From an uncultured SAR86 cluster bacterium (GTDB taxonomy: Bacteria > Pseudomonadota > Gammaproteobacteria > Magnimaribacterales > D2472): a stretch of DNA of 49,024 nucleotides. Each line of letters opens with the position of its first letter. The stretch's first letter is position 1. This document shows positions 1-7,606 of this stretch, in pieces. Position numbers and translations under genes: made by a program. Under the pieces are notes generated by a model. That model was not told the DNA's origin. It did not search any database and saw only the letters and a program-made list of their open reading frames with translations. The stretch is from assembly GCA_902520495.1 (NCBI GenBank), contig CABYNW010000007.1:1-49024 (forward strand), in the 5' to 3' direction.

Positions 1-1320
1 GTATCAACTGCTCAAGAAAAAGCTATTGGAGAAATGTTTCTTAAACAGATATATTCTCAAGCGCCTCTGATTTCAGACCCTCTCCTTTTTGAATATACAG
101 AACATCTGATTTATCGATTATCTGAATATAGTCAAGTAAATGAAAGATACTTTAATGTTTTATTAATTGATGACAGTTCTTTAAATGCTTTTGCAGCTCC
201 TGGAGGCATTATTGGTGTTAATGGTGGATTATTTCTCAATGCTGATAATGAAGGACAATTTTCATCAGTTCTAGCTCATGAATTAGCTCATTTGAGTCAA
301 AGGCATTTTGCAAGAAATGTCTTAAAATCTCAAGATAGTAATCTTGCATCTGCTTTAGTAATGGTGTCTTCTATAGCAATTGCTCTGATAAGCAATAACC
401 CTAATGCTATATCTGTTGGGCCTGCTTTTCTTCAACAGCAAAATTTAAGATATAGCCGATTATTTGAAAAAGAAGCTGATAGAGTCGGCTTTGTAAATCT
501 TATTAAAGCTGGCTATAACCCCAAATCTATGGGTGAAATGTTTGAGAATATGAATGAAATTAGAAGATTATCTGGAGACTTGCCACCTGAGTTCTTATTA
601 ACACACCCACTATCCTCCTCAAGAATAAGTGATGCTTTTAATGCAGCAGAAGGTATCTCTGAAGATGGCACTAAGAGCGATTCATTGGAGTTTGGCTTAA
701 TGAAGGCAAGATTAGAAGTTTATTATGAAAATATTCCTTCAAATTCACTAAGAACCTTTAAATCAAAAGTTAGTGAGAATCCCTCAGATGCAAATGTATA
801 TGGTTTAGCTCTTGCCTTCGAAAAAAATAACAATTTTGAAGCTAGTTTATCCATGTTAGATAAGCTAATACAAAAATACCCTAAGAACCTTGTAATTAAT
901 ACAACTAAAGTAGATGTTCTATTGTCTTATGAAAAAATTGATAAAGCCCTTATGCTTGTTAATAAATTCTTAGAAATTTCTCCAAAAAATTATCCTCTTT
1001 CAATTTCTAAATCAAAGGTGCTCCTTGCAATGGAAAGATATTTCGAATCTGAAGAAATCATAAGAGATCAATTATTAAGAAAGAATGATGATCCTGAGTT
1101 ATGGCTTCTTTTGTCTGAGATACAAAGAAACAGTCAAAATATTATTGGTTACCACCAAAGTAGAGCTGAATATTTTCTTCTTCTTGGACAAGACGAGCAA
1201 GCATTGAACCAGCTTGAGTTCGCTCTTCAACTTACACAAAACAACTTTCAGGTATCTGAAAGTATTATGAATAAAATCATAGAAATTAAAAAATATCTTA
1301 ATAGTTCTAGAGGTCTTTGA
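1..1320 (+). CDS. bepA: BepA/YfgC-type periplasmic M48 metalloprotease with TPR domain (5' end outside window)
   Basis: The reading frame is open from base 1 (V-S-T-A-Q-E-K-A-I-G-E before the first in-window ATG at 34), so the gene is cut by the window edge. The zinc motif HELAH lies about 82 codons after that ATG, in a V-L-A-H-E-L-A-H-L-S-Q-R-H context, and the third ligand is the Glu of EKEAD about 65 residues later. The T-H-P-L-S-S-S-R-I segment matches the BepA loop carrying the regulatory His. The C-terminal half, from roughly residue 235, is helical and TPR-like. In the family, BepA acts in the periplasm on stalled outer-membrane assembly substrates at the BAM and LPS export machinery. 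The 3' end overlaps the convergent transporter gene by 14 bases, so no separate terminator fits between them. Confidence 0.85.
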   Translation, partial: VSTAQEKAIGEMFLKQIYSQAPLISDPLLFEYTEHLIYRLSEYSQVNERYFNVLLIDDSSLNAFAAPGGIIGVNGGLFLNADNEGQFSSVLAHELAHLSQRHFARNVLKSQDSNLASALVMVSSIAIALISNNPNAISVGPAFLQQQNLRYSRLFEKEADRVGFVNLIKAGYNPKSMGEMFENMNEIRRLSGDLPPEFLLTHPLSSSRISDAFNAAEGISEDGTKSDSLEFGLMKARLEVYYENIPSNSLRTFKSKVSENPSDANVYGLALAFEKNNNFEASLSMLDKLIQKYPKNLVINTTKVDVLLSYEKIDKALMLVNKFLEISPKNYPLSISKSKVLLAMERYFESEEIIRDQLLRKNDDPELWLLLSEIQRNSQNIIGYHQSRAEYFLLLGQDEQALNQLEFALQLTQNNFQVSESIMNKIIEIKKYLNSSRGL

Positions 1321-2533
1321 ATTTTTCTTTATTAAAGATCTTAACTCCCACTATAGATAAGATACCCGCAATGGGTATGCTAAAAAACGGCATACTAGTA
1401 ATGCCTATGCCAATCAATTTTCCAATTCCAATATAAATACTGCCAGTTAAATCACCAAATCGTGTTAAAAAAGTGTCAATAAAAACCGAAGATTTGTACC
1501 TATCATTTTTTTCGAACCCACTATAAACAATTTCTCTACTGGGCTTATTGAATGCATATTCAAAAACCCTCAATAGAGCTTGAGATACTACTACAACCCC
1601 GACGCTAGGATAAAAACCATATAAAATAAAGACGATTGCAAATAATGCTCCATAAAAAATTAGAATCAATCTAATTCCAATTAAAGAGATAACAAAATAC
1701 GTAAGAAAGATTTGAGATATTAAAGTCAATGGCGATACTAACTGTTCAATTCTTCCAAACAGTTCAATTCTTTCTGGAGAAATCTCTGAATATGATTCTA
1801 TTATTGGAATTGCGCATATCCATTGTATAGTCATTAAAAAAGTAAATAACCAAGAATATGTAGCTACAAGTCTTATCTCACTCTTAGTAATAATATTTTT
1901 TATAGGATCTAGTCCTGCGCCACCTACTGATCTTGATAGGCTTATTGAATTATTTGTATTAAAAATATAGATTGCTAAAAACATTGCTGATAAAAGTAAA
2001 ATTGATGAAGATAAAACAAAAAGCTCTAAACCATTATTTACAAAAGATTCAGATAATCTTATGGCAATCTCAGAACCAAAAATAGCACCAAATGAACCTC
2101 CGGCCATTATAAATCCATAGAATTTTCTTGATTTATAATTTCTATATAAATTTATTATCAAAACCCAAAAGATTGCTACAACAAAAAAAGAATATATATT
2201 TGCCCAAACATAAAATACTCTTCCAAGCCAAATTGTTTCAATAATGTCTTCTGATGAAAGAGAACGAGAATAGCCCAAAAATATAAGCAGGTTGAGTATT
2301 AAAAAGGAATAACAGTACACTATTATTTTTTTAAAATTCGATCTAGATGCAATCCATGAGTATATTGGATTAATGACAAGCATTATTAATGCCGTGAATG
2401 ATAAAAGAATTATAAGAAAGTCTTGACTATAGTTTTCAACAGCTAATTCATTTCTTACAGCTCTTAAGACATACCAACTAGAAAGAACTAAAAAAAATAA
2501 AAGGCTTGCTAGAAATAAATCTTTGAATTTCAT
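1307..2533 (-). CDS. MFS-superfamily transporter, NTP/NDP-exchange (ATP:ADP antiporter-like) type
   Basis: A 408-residue polytopic membrane protein with about 11 hydrophobic segments. Its first helix is followed by S-S-W-Y-V-L-R-A-V-R-N-E-L, close to the Y-x-x-R-P-V-R-D-E signature I associate with MFS proteins annotated as NTP/NDP exchange or ATP:ADP antiporter-like in free-living proteobacteria. The substrate is not readable from the sequence; classical members in intracellular bacteria exchange nucleotides, but free-living relatives have unknown cargo. It is the last gene of the aspS-tol-pal run, placed after tRNA-Lys, and overlaps the bepA 3' end tail to tail. A generic MFS transporter is the alternative reading. 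Membrane transporter is secure; the subfamily is moderate. Confidence 0.6.
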   Translation of the reverse strand: MKFKDLFLASLLFFLVLSSWYVLRAVRNELAVENYSQDFLIILLSFTALIMLVINPIYSWIASRSNFKKIIVYCYSFLILNLLIFLGYSRSLSSEDIIETIWLGRVFYVWANIYSFFVVAIFWVLIINLYRNYKSRKFYGFIMAGGSFGAIFGSEIAIRLSESFVNNGLELFVLSSSILLLSAMFLAIYIFNTNNSISLSRSVGGAGLDPIKNIITKSEIRLVATYSWLFTFLMTIQWICAIPIIESYSEISPERIELFGRIEQLVSPLTLISQIFLTYFVISLIGIRLILIFYGALFAIVFILYGFYPSVGVVVVSQALLRVFEYAFNKPSREIVYSGFEKNDRYKSSVFIDTFLTRFGDLTGSIYIGIGKLIGIGITSMPFFSIPIAGILSIVGVKIFNKEKFKDL

Positions 2534-2554
2534 AAAAACATTATGCCTTATGAA

Positions 2555-2630
2555 TGGTGGGTCGCACAGGATTCGAACCTGTGACCAATTGGTTAAAAGC
2601 CAACTGCTCTACCAGCTGAGCTAGCGACCC
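2555..2630 (-). tRNA. tRNA-Lys (anticodon UUU), CCA encoded
   Basis: Read on the minus strand, the 76-base cloverleaf starts GGGTCGC at 2630 and closes with GCGACCC, discriminator A at 2558 and a genome-encoded CCA at 2557-2555. The D-arm contains AGCTCAGCTGGTAGAGC, the anticodon stem-loop is TTGGCTTTTAACCAA with central TTT, and the T-arm contains GGTTCGAATCC. The sequence is very close to the enterobacterial tRNA-Lys. It begins 27 bases after the cpoB stop codon, so it is probably co-transcribed with tol-pal-cpoB and processed out. In the Pseudomonas order, queE and queC lie between cpoB and this tRNA; here they are absent. Confidence 0.97.
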
Positions 2631-2657
2631 GCAGTAATACATACTAAAAGATGGTGA

Positions 2658-3311
2658 TTATTCCATATTTTTCAATAACTGCAAGGCCAATGACGATGCG
2701 GTATTGTTTGGGTATTCTCTTACAACAAAATTATACTTATCTTTAGCTTTACCAATCTCATTGGATTTTAAATAAATGTCCCCAATTTTTTTATGAGCCA
2801 ATGGAATTCTATAATGATTAGGATAAGAGCTTATTAGTTCCATAAAAAAATCTTTTGATTTTGCTAAATCATTATTTATAAAAGAAATTTCTCCTAACCA
2901 GAAATATGATAGGGGTTTTTTTTCTTCATCAAGAAAACTTGCAACAAAAAAATTGAATAGCATAAAGGCTTTATCATAATCTTGTGATTCTAAGGCTTTA
3001 ATTGCAGCACTGTATACCTGATCTTTACTATTTGGATCTTCAATTCCTTTAAATCTAATATCAGTATCTAAAGCAAGATTTGTTATATCTGCAGAATCTT
3101 CTTCAGAAGAATCCAAAGATTCTTCAATTAATTTATCAATTAAATAATTTTGAGATTCTATCTTATTTCTTAATTCGGCTATTTCAGATTCTAATTCTTG
3201 AATTTTAAGAAAGAGAATATCTGTTTTGGCAGTCTCATTCTCATCGGCCTTAAGGAGACTTGGAAAAAAAGCTATTAAGACAAAAAATATAAAAAAAAAT
3301 CTGATATCCAT
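2658..3311 (-). CDS. cpoB: Cell division coordinator CpoB (YbgF), Tol-Pal associated
   Basis: A 217-residue exported protein. A signal peptide covers roughly residues 1-22 (hydrophobic F-F-I-F-F-V-L-I-A-F-F), followed by a predicted trimeric coiled coil at about 30-65 and a C-terminal TPR domain from about 100, with the Y-x-x-A-x-x-x-x-x-x-x-D-Y-D-K-A pattern and repeats through the end. In E. coli CpoB is periplasmic, binds TolA and links PBP1B/LpoB activity to outer-membrane constriction. The gene is three bases downstream of pal and precedes tRNA-Lys, the normal terminal position of the tol-pal operon. It is slightly shorter than the E. coli protein (about 263). Confidence 0.9.
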   Translation of the reverse strand: MDIRFFFIFFVLIAFFPSLLKADENETAKTDILFLKIQELESEIAELRNKIESQNYLIDKLIEESLDSSEEDSADITNLALDTDIRFKGIEDPNSKDQVYSAAIKALESQDYDKAFMLFNFFVASFLDEEKKPLSYFWLGEISFINNDLAKSKDFFMELISSYPNHYRIPLAHKKIGDIYLKSNEIGKAKDKYNFVVREYPNNTASSLALQLLKNME

Positions 3312-3314
3312 TAA

Positions 3315-3809
3315 TTAGTTAATTTCTACTCTTCTGTTCTTTGCAAAACTCATCTCATCTTGACCATATGCCACTGGTTTTTCTTCTCCATAACTTTTTA
3401 CTGTAATTCTATTTTTATTTATTCCATTTAAAACAAAATAATCACTAACCGCTTCCGCCCTTCTTTGACCTAATGCTAAATTATATTCTCTAGTACCTCG
3501 CTCATCTGCATGACCAGCAAGAGTAATTTTTATTGATTGGTTATCCTTTAATGCATTTACTGCGCTTTTTAGTGTTTGTATAGACTTACTCGTTAAAGAA
3601 GATTTATCAAATTCAAAATAAATAGTTGCATTTGCAAATACTGCCATACTATCAAAACTTATGTTCTCAGTGGTTTGAGATTGAGATGATGCTTTAACAG
3701 TTTTAATATCTTCAGAATATACGTTTTCTTCAGTTACATTCATGCTTGAACATGATGTCAAAAAAATTATAACTATAAAAAAATTTAATTTACTTCTAAA
3801 AATTGTCAT
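3315..3809 (-). CDS. pal: Peptidoglycan-associated lipoprotein Pal
   Basis: A 164-residue lipoprotein. The signal peptide ends in a lipobox L-T-S-C at about residues 17-20. After a short Ser/Thr-rich linker comes an OmpA-like domain from about residue 58: Y-F-E-F-D-K-S-S-L near its start, then the peptidoglycan-binding segment G-H-A-D-E-R-G-T-R-E-Y-N and L-G-Q-R-R-A. These carry the Asp and Arg residues that bind meso-diaminopimelate in the family. It anchors the outer membrane to peptidoglycan and is pulled to division sites by TolB and TolQRA. It lies 15 bases downstream of tolB. Confidence 0.97.
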   Translation of the reverse strand: MTIFRSKLNFFIVIIFLTSCSSMNVTEENVYSEDIKTVKASSQSQTTENISFDSMAVFANATIYFEFDKSSLTSKSIQTLKSAVNALKDNQSIKITLAGHADERGTREYNLALGQRRAEAVSDYFVLNGINKNRITVKSYGEEKPVAYGQDEMSFAKNRRVEIN

Positions 3810-3824
3810 ATTTTCTCCATTTAA

Positions 3825-5081
3825 TTATCTTAAAAAACCTGACCATGCTGGTTCTCTTACAGATCCTTCTTTAGCAGGTAGTTTAAATTTTGCCCCGCTC
3901 AAAGTAACTCCTGAAAGCAATCCCATGCCTCCTTCTTTTATTGAATAAACTATAACATTTCCATTGGGCGAAATGCTAGGAGATTCATCCATTTGAGACT
4001 CAGTAAGTGGCCTTATAAAATTCTCATCAAAATACTTAAGTGCAATTTGAAAATTTGTATCTGCTCTATGAACAAAAACTATACCTTCATTATTTGGAAG
4101 ATATGAACCCTTCGCATTGTAGTTTCCATCAAAAGTAATTCTTTTTGGTTTTGCATTAGATTTTCTTAAATTAATTTCGTAAAGTTGTGGCGATCCTGAT
4201 CTACCAGATGTAAACATAATCTTTGAACCTTTTGTTGACCATGACGATTCAGTATCAATAGCATAATGATTGGTAAGCCTTGTTAAATTCTTATTTATTA
4301 AATTTAAAATATAAATTTCTGCATTTCCGTCTTGGTACATTGTTAAAGATAAAAATTTTCCATCTGGGGACCATGCAGGCGAGCTTATCTGAGAAGAATT
4401 TTCTATAACAAGCTCTCTATTGCCAGAAGCTATATCTTGAATAAACACTTTTGCCATACCTGTTTCAAAAGAAACGTAGGCTACTTTTTTAGAATCAGGA
4501 GACCAAGATGGTGAAATAATTGGTTCTGAACTTTCTAATAATACTTGCTCATTCTTACCATCAGCATCTGCGACCACAAGTCTATATTCTTTATTTTGTG
4601 TTACGTATAAGATTTTTGTAGATGCAATTCCCTTGATACCAGTTATTTCCTCATAAATACCATCACTTATGTAATGGGCTAATTGTCTATTCTTGTTTGG
4701 GATACCAAAAACAGTTGAAGATCTTACCTTTGAGCCCTTTTTTATATCAAAAACCTGATATTCAGCTTTAATATTAGAATAGTCATTGGCAATATTCCCA
4801 ATAATTAAATAATCTATATTTAATATCTTAAAATCATTGAAAATAATTTCACTCTCATTATTTGGAATTGATAACAAATCATCATTATCTAAGATAGTAA
4901 ACTCTCCAGTTCTTGTTAAATTATTTTTTATAATCTGATCAACATTTGTGGTAATTTCATATTCTCCATCAAATTTTATTACTGCGGCCCTGAATGGGTC
5001 CTCAGTTCCCTGAGTTATCTCTAAAACAAGTTCTGATAAAATAAAATTTGAAAAAAATATCATTAAAAGTATTTTTTTCAT
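3825..5081 (-). CDS. tolB: Tol-Pal system beta-propeller protein TolB
   Basis: A 418-residue periplasmic protein. An N-terminal signal segment (residues 1 to about 16) is followed by the alpha/beta N-domain to about 155. A six-bladed propeller follows, with repeated S-P-x-W-S-P-D-(S/G)-K motifs, for example near residues 190 and 235, and a final E-P-A-W-S. In the family the propeller binds Pal, and the N-terminal TolA box competes with this binding. The ATG overlaps the tolA stop by four bases, indicating translational coupling. Length is close to the usual 430. Confidence 0.96.
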   Translation of the reverse strand: MKKILLMIFFSNFILSELVLEITQGTEDPFRAAVIKFDGEYEITTNVDQIIKNNLTRTGEFTILDNDDLLSIPNNESEIIFNDFKILNIDYLIIGNIANDYSNIKAEYQVFDIKKGSKVRSSTVFGIPNKNRQLAHYISDGIYEEITGIKGIASTKILYVTQNKEYRLVVADADGKNEQVLLESSEPIISPSWSPDSKKVAYVSFETGMAKVFIQDIASGNRELVIENSSQISSPAWSPDGKFLSLTMYQDGNAEIYILNLINKNLTRLTNHYAIDTESSWSTKGSKIMFTSGRSGSPQLYEINLRKSNAKPKRITFDGNYNAKGSYLPNNEGIVFVHRADTNFQIALKYFDENFIRPLTESQMDESPSISPNGNVIVYSIKEGGMGLLSGVTLSGAKFKLPAKEGSVREPAWSGFLR

Positions 5082-5704
5082 GATGGATTAAAGGTTATTA
5101 CAATATTTTTAAAATTTGATGAATAAATATTAAAAGGGATTCTATTAAAGAAACTAAATGTTTCTGCCCTCTGAACAGCTTTCAGAGCAGAATTATCAAA
5201 TCTAATATTCCCACTACTTTTAATTAGATTAGCATCTATAACTCTTCCATTTTTATTTATTGTAAGTCTTAAATCACATATGAGCCCATCCTGAATATTA
5301 ATTGGTTTTCGCCAAGCTGACTGAATGGTTTGAATAATTAACGAACTATAGATCTCTACCTGACTTTGTTCAGATTCTAAAGACATTAAATCGTCTTCTT
5401 TTAAAAGGTCTTCAAAACTAACAGAACTTATAAGGGAATCAAATGAAATTGATTTATCAATTATATTGTTTTGTATCATTGGCTCAGAAGGTTGTGTTTC
5501 TTGAATCTGATTTTTCTGATCTTTAGTATTTGAAGTATTTTGTTTAATTTCTTGTCCAAAAACTAAATTAACATTTATTGGCTTACTTAATACTGACCTT
5601 TGTTGAGATTCATAATAAAAAAAACCAAGTAGATATAAAATAATCATTCCATGAATTACAAACGATACAAAAGAGGCTTCTAGGTATACTTTACTTATTC
5701 TCAT
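5078..5704 (-). CDS. tolA: TolA, shortened
   Basis: A 208-residue inner-membrane protein, about half the E. coli length (421). The N-terminal anchor at residues 9-29 contains a Ser/His pattern (F-V-S-F-V-I-H-G) like the SHLS motif that contacts TolQR. The periplasmic linker, about residues 45-110, is polar and Gln/Asn-rich and lacks the long Ala/Lys-rich helix of E. coli TolA. The C-terminal domain, about 115-208, is a TonB/TolA-type fold (A-W-R-K-P, L-T-I-N-K-N-G-R-V, S-S-G-N-x-x-F-D, A-L-K-A-V). It spans the periplasm to engage TolB, Pal and CpoB. It overlaps tolR by 14 bases. Confidence 0.9.
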   Translation of the reverse strand: MRISKVYLEASFVSFVIHGMIILYLLGFFYYESQQRSVLSKPINVNLVFGQEIKQNTSNTKDQKNQIQETQPSEPMIQNNIIDKSISFDSLISSVSFEDLLKEDDLMSLESEQSQVEIYSSLIIQTIQSAWRKPINIQDGLICDLRLTINKNGRVIDANLIKSSGNIRFDNSALKAVQRAETFSFFNRIPFNIYSSNFKNIVITFNPS

Positions 5705-6116
5705 AACCTGACGTTACTATCCCAATTTTAGTAATACCTATGCTTTGAACTGATGCCATAGCCTTTGCAACAGAGTCAAATGAGACATCTTTATCACTTT
5801 GAAAAACAACCTCAATTTCAGGATTAGCATCAAATATAACTTTAGATTTTCTTTTTAATTCATTAAGGTCAATAGATAAGGATTCTTCACCAATATTAAT
5901 AAAATATTCGCCGTTTTGATTTATTGATATTACTAGTGGTTCATTTTGAACGCTCATTTTGGTCGTATCTGTTTTTGGCAGGTTTACCTCAATCCCCTGA
6001 ATCAAAAGTGGGGACAAGACCATAAAAATAATTAGTAAAACTAACATTACATCTATATAAGGAACTACATTTATCTCAGCCTTAAGATTTTTTTTCTTAG
6101 CTAATCTATATATCAT
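5691..6116 (-). CDS. tolR: TolR, ExbD/TolR family proton channel subunit
   Basis: A 141-residue protein with a cytoplasmic N-terminus (K-K-K-N-L-K-A-E-I-N-V-V-P-Y-I-D) and a single transmembrane helix starting at D-V-M-L-V-L-L-I-I-F-M-V. The Asp at the head of this helix is the conserved protonatable residue of ExbD/TolR. A periplasmic domain follows, with G-I-E-V-N-L-P and V-x-x-A-M-A-S-V-Q. With TolQ it forms the proton-motive-force-driven motor that energises TolA. The ORF overlaps tolQ by one base and tolA by 14. Confidence 0.96.
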   Translation of the reverse strand: MIYRLAKKKNLKAEINVVPYIDVMLVLLIIFMVLSPLLIQGIEVNLPKTDTTKMSVQNEPLVISINQNGEYFINIGEESLSIDLNELKRKSKVIFDANPEIEVVFQSDKDVSFDSVAKAMASVQSIGITKIGIVTSGYENK

Positions 6117-6784
6117 TATTTTTTAATAGATTGTTTATAAAAAATGCTGGCTAATTCCTCAGCAAATATTAATGTACTTTGGCTTATAGTTTCAGATTCG
6201 GAAGTAAATTTATTAAACGCAACAACAGCTGGTATGGCTGCGAATAAACCCATACCAGTAGCTATTAACGCCTCAGATATGCCTGGAGCAACTGCATTAA
6301 TTGTTGCCTGTGTCGCATCCGATAAACCTTGAAATGATGTCATAATCCCCCAAACTGTTCCTAGCAAACCCACATAAGGACTCACAGAACCAACATTTGC
6401 TAAAAATGGTAGGTGCTTGTTCATTTCTTCTTCATCTGAAGCAATTGATACTCTCATTGATCTATTAATACTCTCAAGATCTAATTCATTAATATTTTGA
6501 TCAGAATTTATGCTGTTATATTCATCAAATGAATTCTTAAATAAACTCATAGAGCCATATATTGAATCATCTGTAGAAACTTCCTTATATAAAGCATCTA
6601 AATCCTTCCCGCTCCAAAACTTTTTAAGAAAGCTATCATTAAGATTTTTTATTTTTCTAAAAAAATTATATCTTTCTACAATTACTATCCAAGATAAGAT
6701 GGAAGCAATAAATAGAAGTAGCATAACTATCTTCACAACAATGCCTGCTTCTAAAAAAAGATTTAAAACTGAAATATCATCCAT
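6116..6784 (-). CDS. tolQ: TolQ, MotA/TolQ/ExbB family proton channel subunit
   Basis: A 222-residue protein with three membrane helices, at about 15-38, 125-148 and 160-185. The MotA/TolQ/ExbB signature is clear: L-P-F-L-A-N-V-G-S-V-S-P-Y-V-G-L-L-G-T-V-W-G-I-M, then G-I-S-E-A-L-I-A-T-G-M-G-L-F-A-A-I-P-A-V. It is the stator partner of TolR. The ATG is preceded by an AGGA Shine-Dalgarno element in the 9-base gap after ybgC. Length matches the family (about 230). Confidence 0.97.
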   Translation of the reverse strand: MDDISVLNLFLEAGIVVKIVMLLLFIASILSWIVIVERYNFFRKIKNLNDSFLKKFWSGKDLDALYKEVSTDDSIYGSMSLFKNSFDEYNSINSDQNINELDLESINRSMRVSIASDEEEMNKHLPFLANVGSVSPYVGLLGTVWGIMTSFQGLSDATQATINAVAPGISEALIATGMGLFAAIPAVVAFNKFTSESETISQSTLIFAEELASIFYKQSIKK

Positions 6785-6793
6785 AATTTATTC

Positions 6794-7201
6794 CTATTCA
6801 AAAATTAATAATAAATCATCTGGGAACTTTTGTGGTTTTTTTGTCTCAAGATTTATAAGACAAATATCAATAATGCCCTTTATGTACTTTTTATTATTTT
6901 CATCAACAATTTCTTGATTAAATACCATCCTCGCGTTAGATGACCTTTCAACTGATGATTTGACAATTAAATTTTGTCCAAGTTCAGCAGCAGAAATATA
7001 CTCCAAATTAATCTTTTTTATAACAAATGCTAAATTGGTATCCCTTAATCTTTTATGAGATATATTGTTTTGAGAAAGGAATTCTGATCTTGCTCTTTCA
7101 AAAAATTTTAAATAGTTTGAATGATATACAACACCTTGAAAATCAGTATCTTCAATAAAAATTTTGAGTTTTAAATCACTACACTTGATAATTTTGTTCA
7201 T
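6794..7201 (-). CDS. ybgC: YbgC-family acyl-CoA thioesterase, Tol-Pal associated
   Basis: A 135-residue single hotdog domain. The signature (I-E-D-T-D-F-Q-G-V-V-Y-H-S-N-Y-L-K-F-F-E-R-A-R) contains the catalytic Asp of the 4-hydroxybenzoyl-CoA thioesterase class. Family members hydrolyse short or medium acyl-CoA or acyl-ACP in the cytoplasm and are often the first gene of the tol-pal operon, as here. The start at 7201 lies 23 bases inside the upstream nuclease gene; a few residues before the I-E-D-T-D motif fit the family, so this start is preferred. Confidence 0.93.
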   Translation of the reverse strand: MNKIIKCSDLKLKIFIEDTDFQGVVYHSNYLKFFERARSEFLSQNNISHKRLRDTNLAFVIKKINLEYISAAELGQNLIVKSSVERSSNARMVFNQEIVDENNKKYIKGIIDICLINLETKKPQKFPDDLLLIFE

Positions 7202-7604
7202 GCAATTCTATATCTTCTTGGAAAAGTTCTAAAATTATTTGTATAAAATCAGGCCATAGTAAATCTACAGTAACAAGATTATTTTTAATTTCTTTATTAA
7301 TAGAATTTGCAAGCACGCGAACCTTAATCGGCCTATTATTGAATTTATATACTAGAGCAGGCATTAAATTTTCAGCTTTTGACGATAAAAGTACTTGCTC
7401 CCACCAATCAGGTCTTGGCTCTGCTCCTGATCCATATGCCTTGCATTCAATACACCATCTTCCAAGCATAAGATCCGGTAACTCTTTTGTTCTTGTTTGT
7501 TCTAAAATTCTTTTTACTGGATTTTTTAAATTTAAATCTTCTATAAGTGCATTTGCAATCTGTCTTTCAAATGCAGCTCCTTTATTTCTTGAATTGATAG
7601 ACAT
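7179..7604 (-). CDS. PD-(D/E)xK nuclease, Holliday-junction-resolvase-like, at the ruvCAB position
   Basis: A 141-residue protein with a clear PD-(D/E)xK core: Glu13 in K-G-A-A-F-E-R, Asp44 in E-L-P-D-L-M-L, and Glu53/Lys55 in C-I-E-C-K-A-Y. An aromatic D-W-W-E-Q segment (about 68-72) and P-A-L-V-Y-K-F-N-N-R-P-I-K-V-R follow. This pattern matches small phage and prophage proteins annotated as putative Holliday junction resolvases, and is unrelated in fold to RuvC (RNase H fold). In the Pseudomonas-type order yebC is followed by ruvC, ruvA, ruvB and then ybgC; here this single gene fills the gap, three bases after yebC and overlapping ybgC by 23. Resolvase activity is an inference; another structure-specific nuclease is possible. 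Confidence 0.75.
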   Translation of the reverse strand: MSINSRNKGAAFERQIANALIEDLNLKNPVKRILEQTRTKELPDLMLGRWCIECKAYGSGAEPRPDWWEQVLLSSKAENLMPALVYKFNNRPIKVRVLANSINKEIKNNLVTVDLLWPDFIQIILELFQEDIELHEQNYQV

Positions 7605-7606
7605 TA

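Noticed and set aside
3742-3948. Small plus-strand frame across the pal-tolB junction
   Set aside because: It overlaps two clear genes on the other strand and encodes nothing recognisable.
6510-6917. Open frame of 135 codons on the plus strand
   Set aside because: It is antisense to tolQ and ybgC, both unmistakable, and its translation looks like a reverse-strand shadow.
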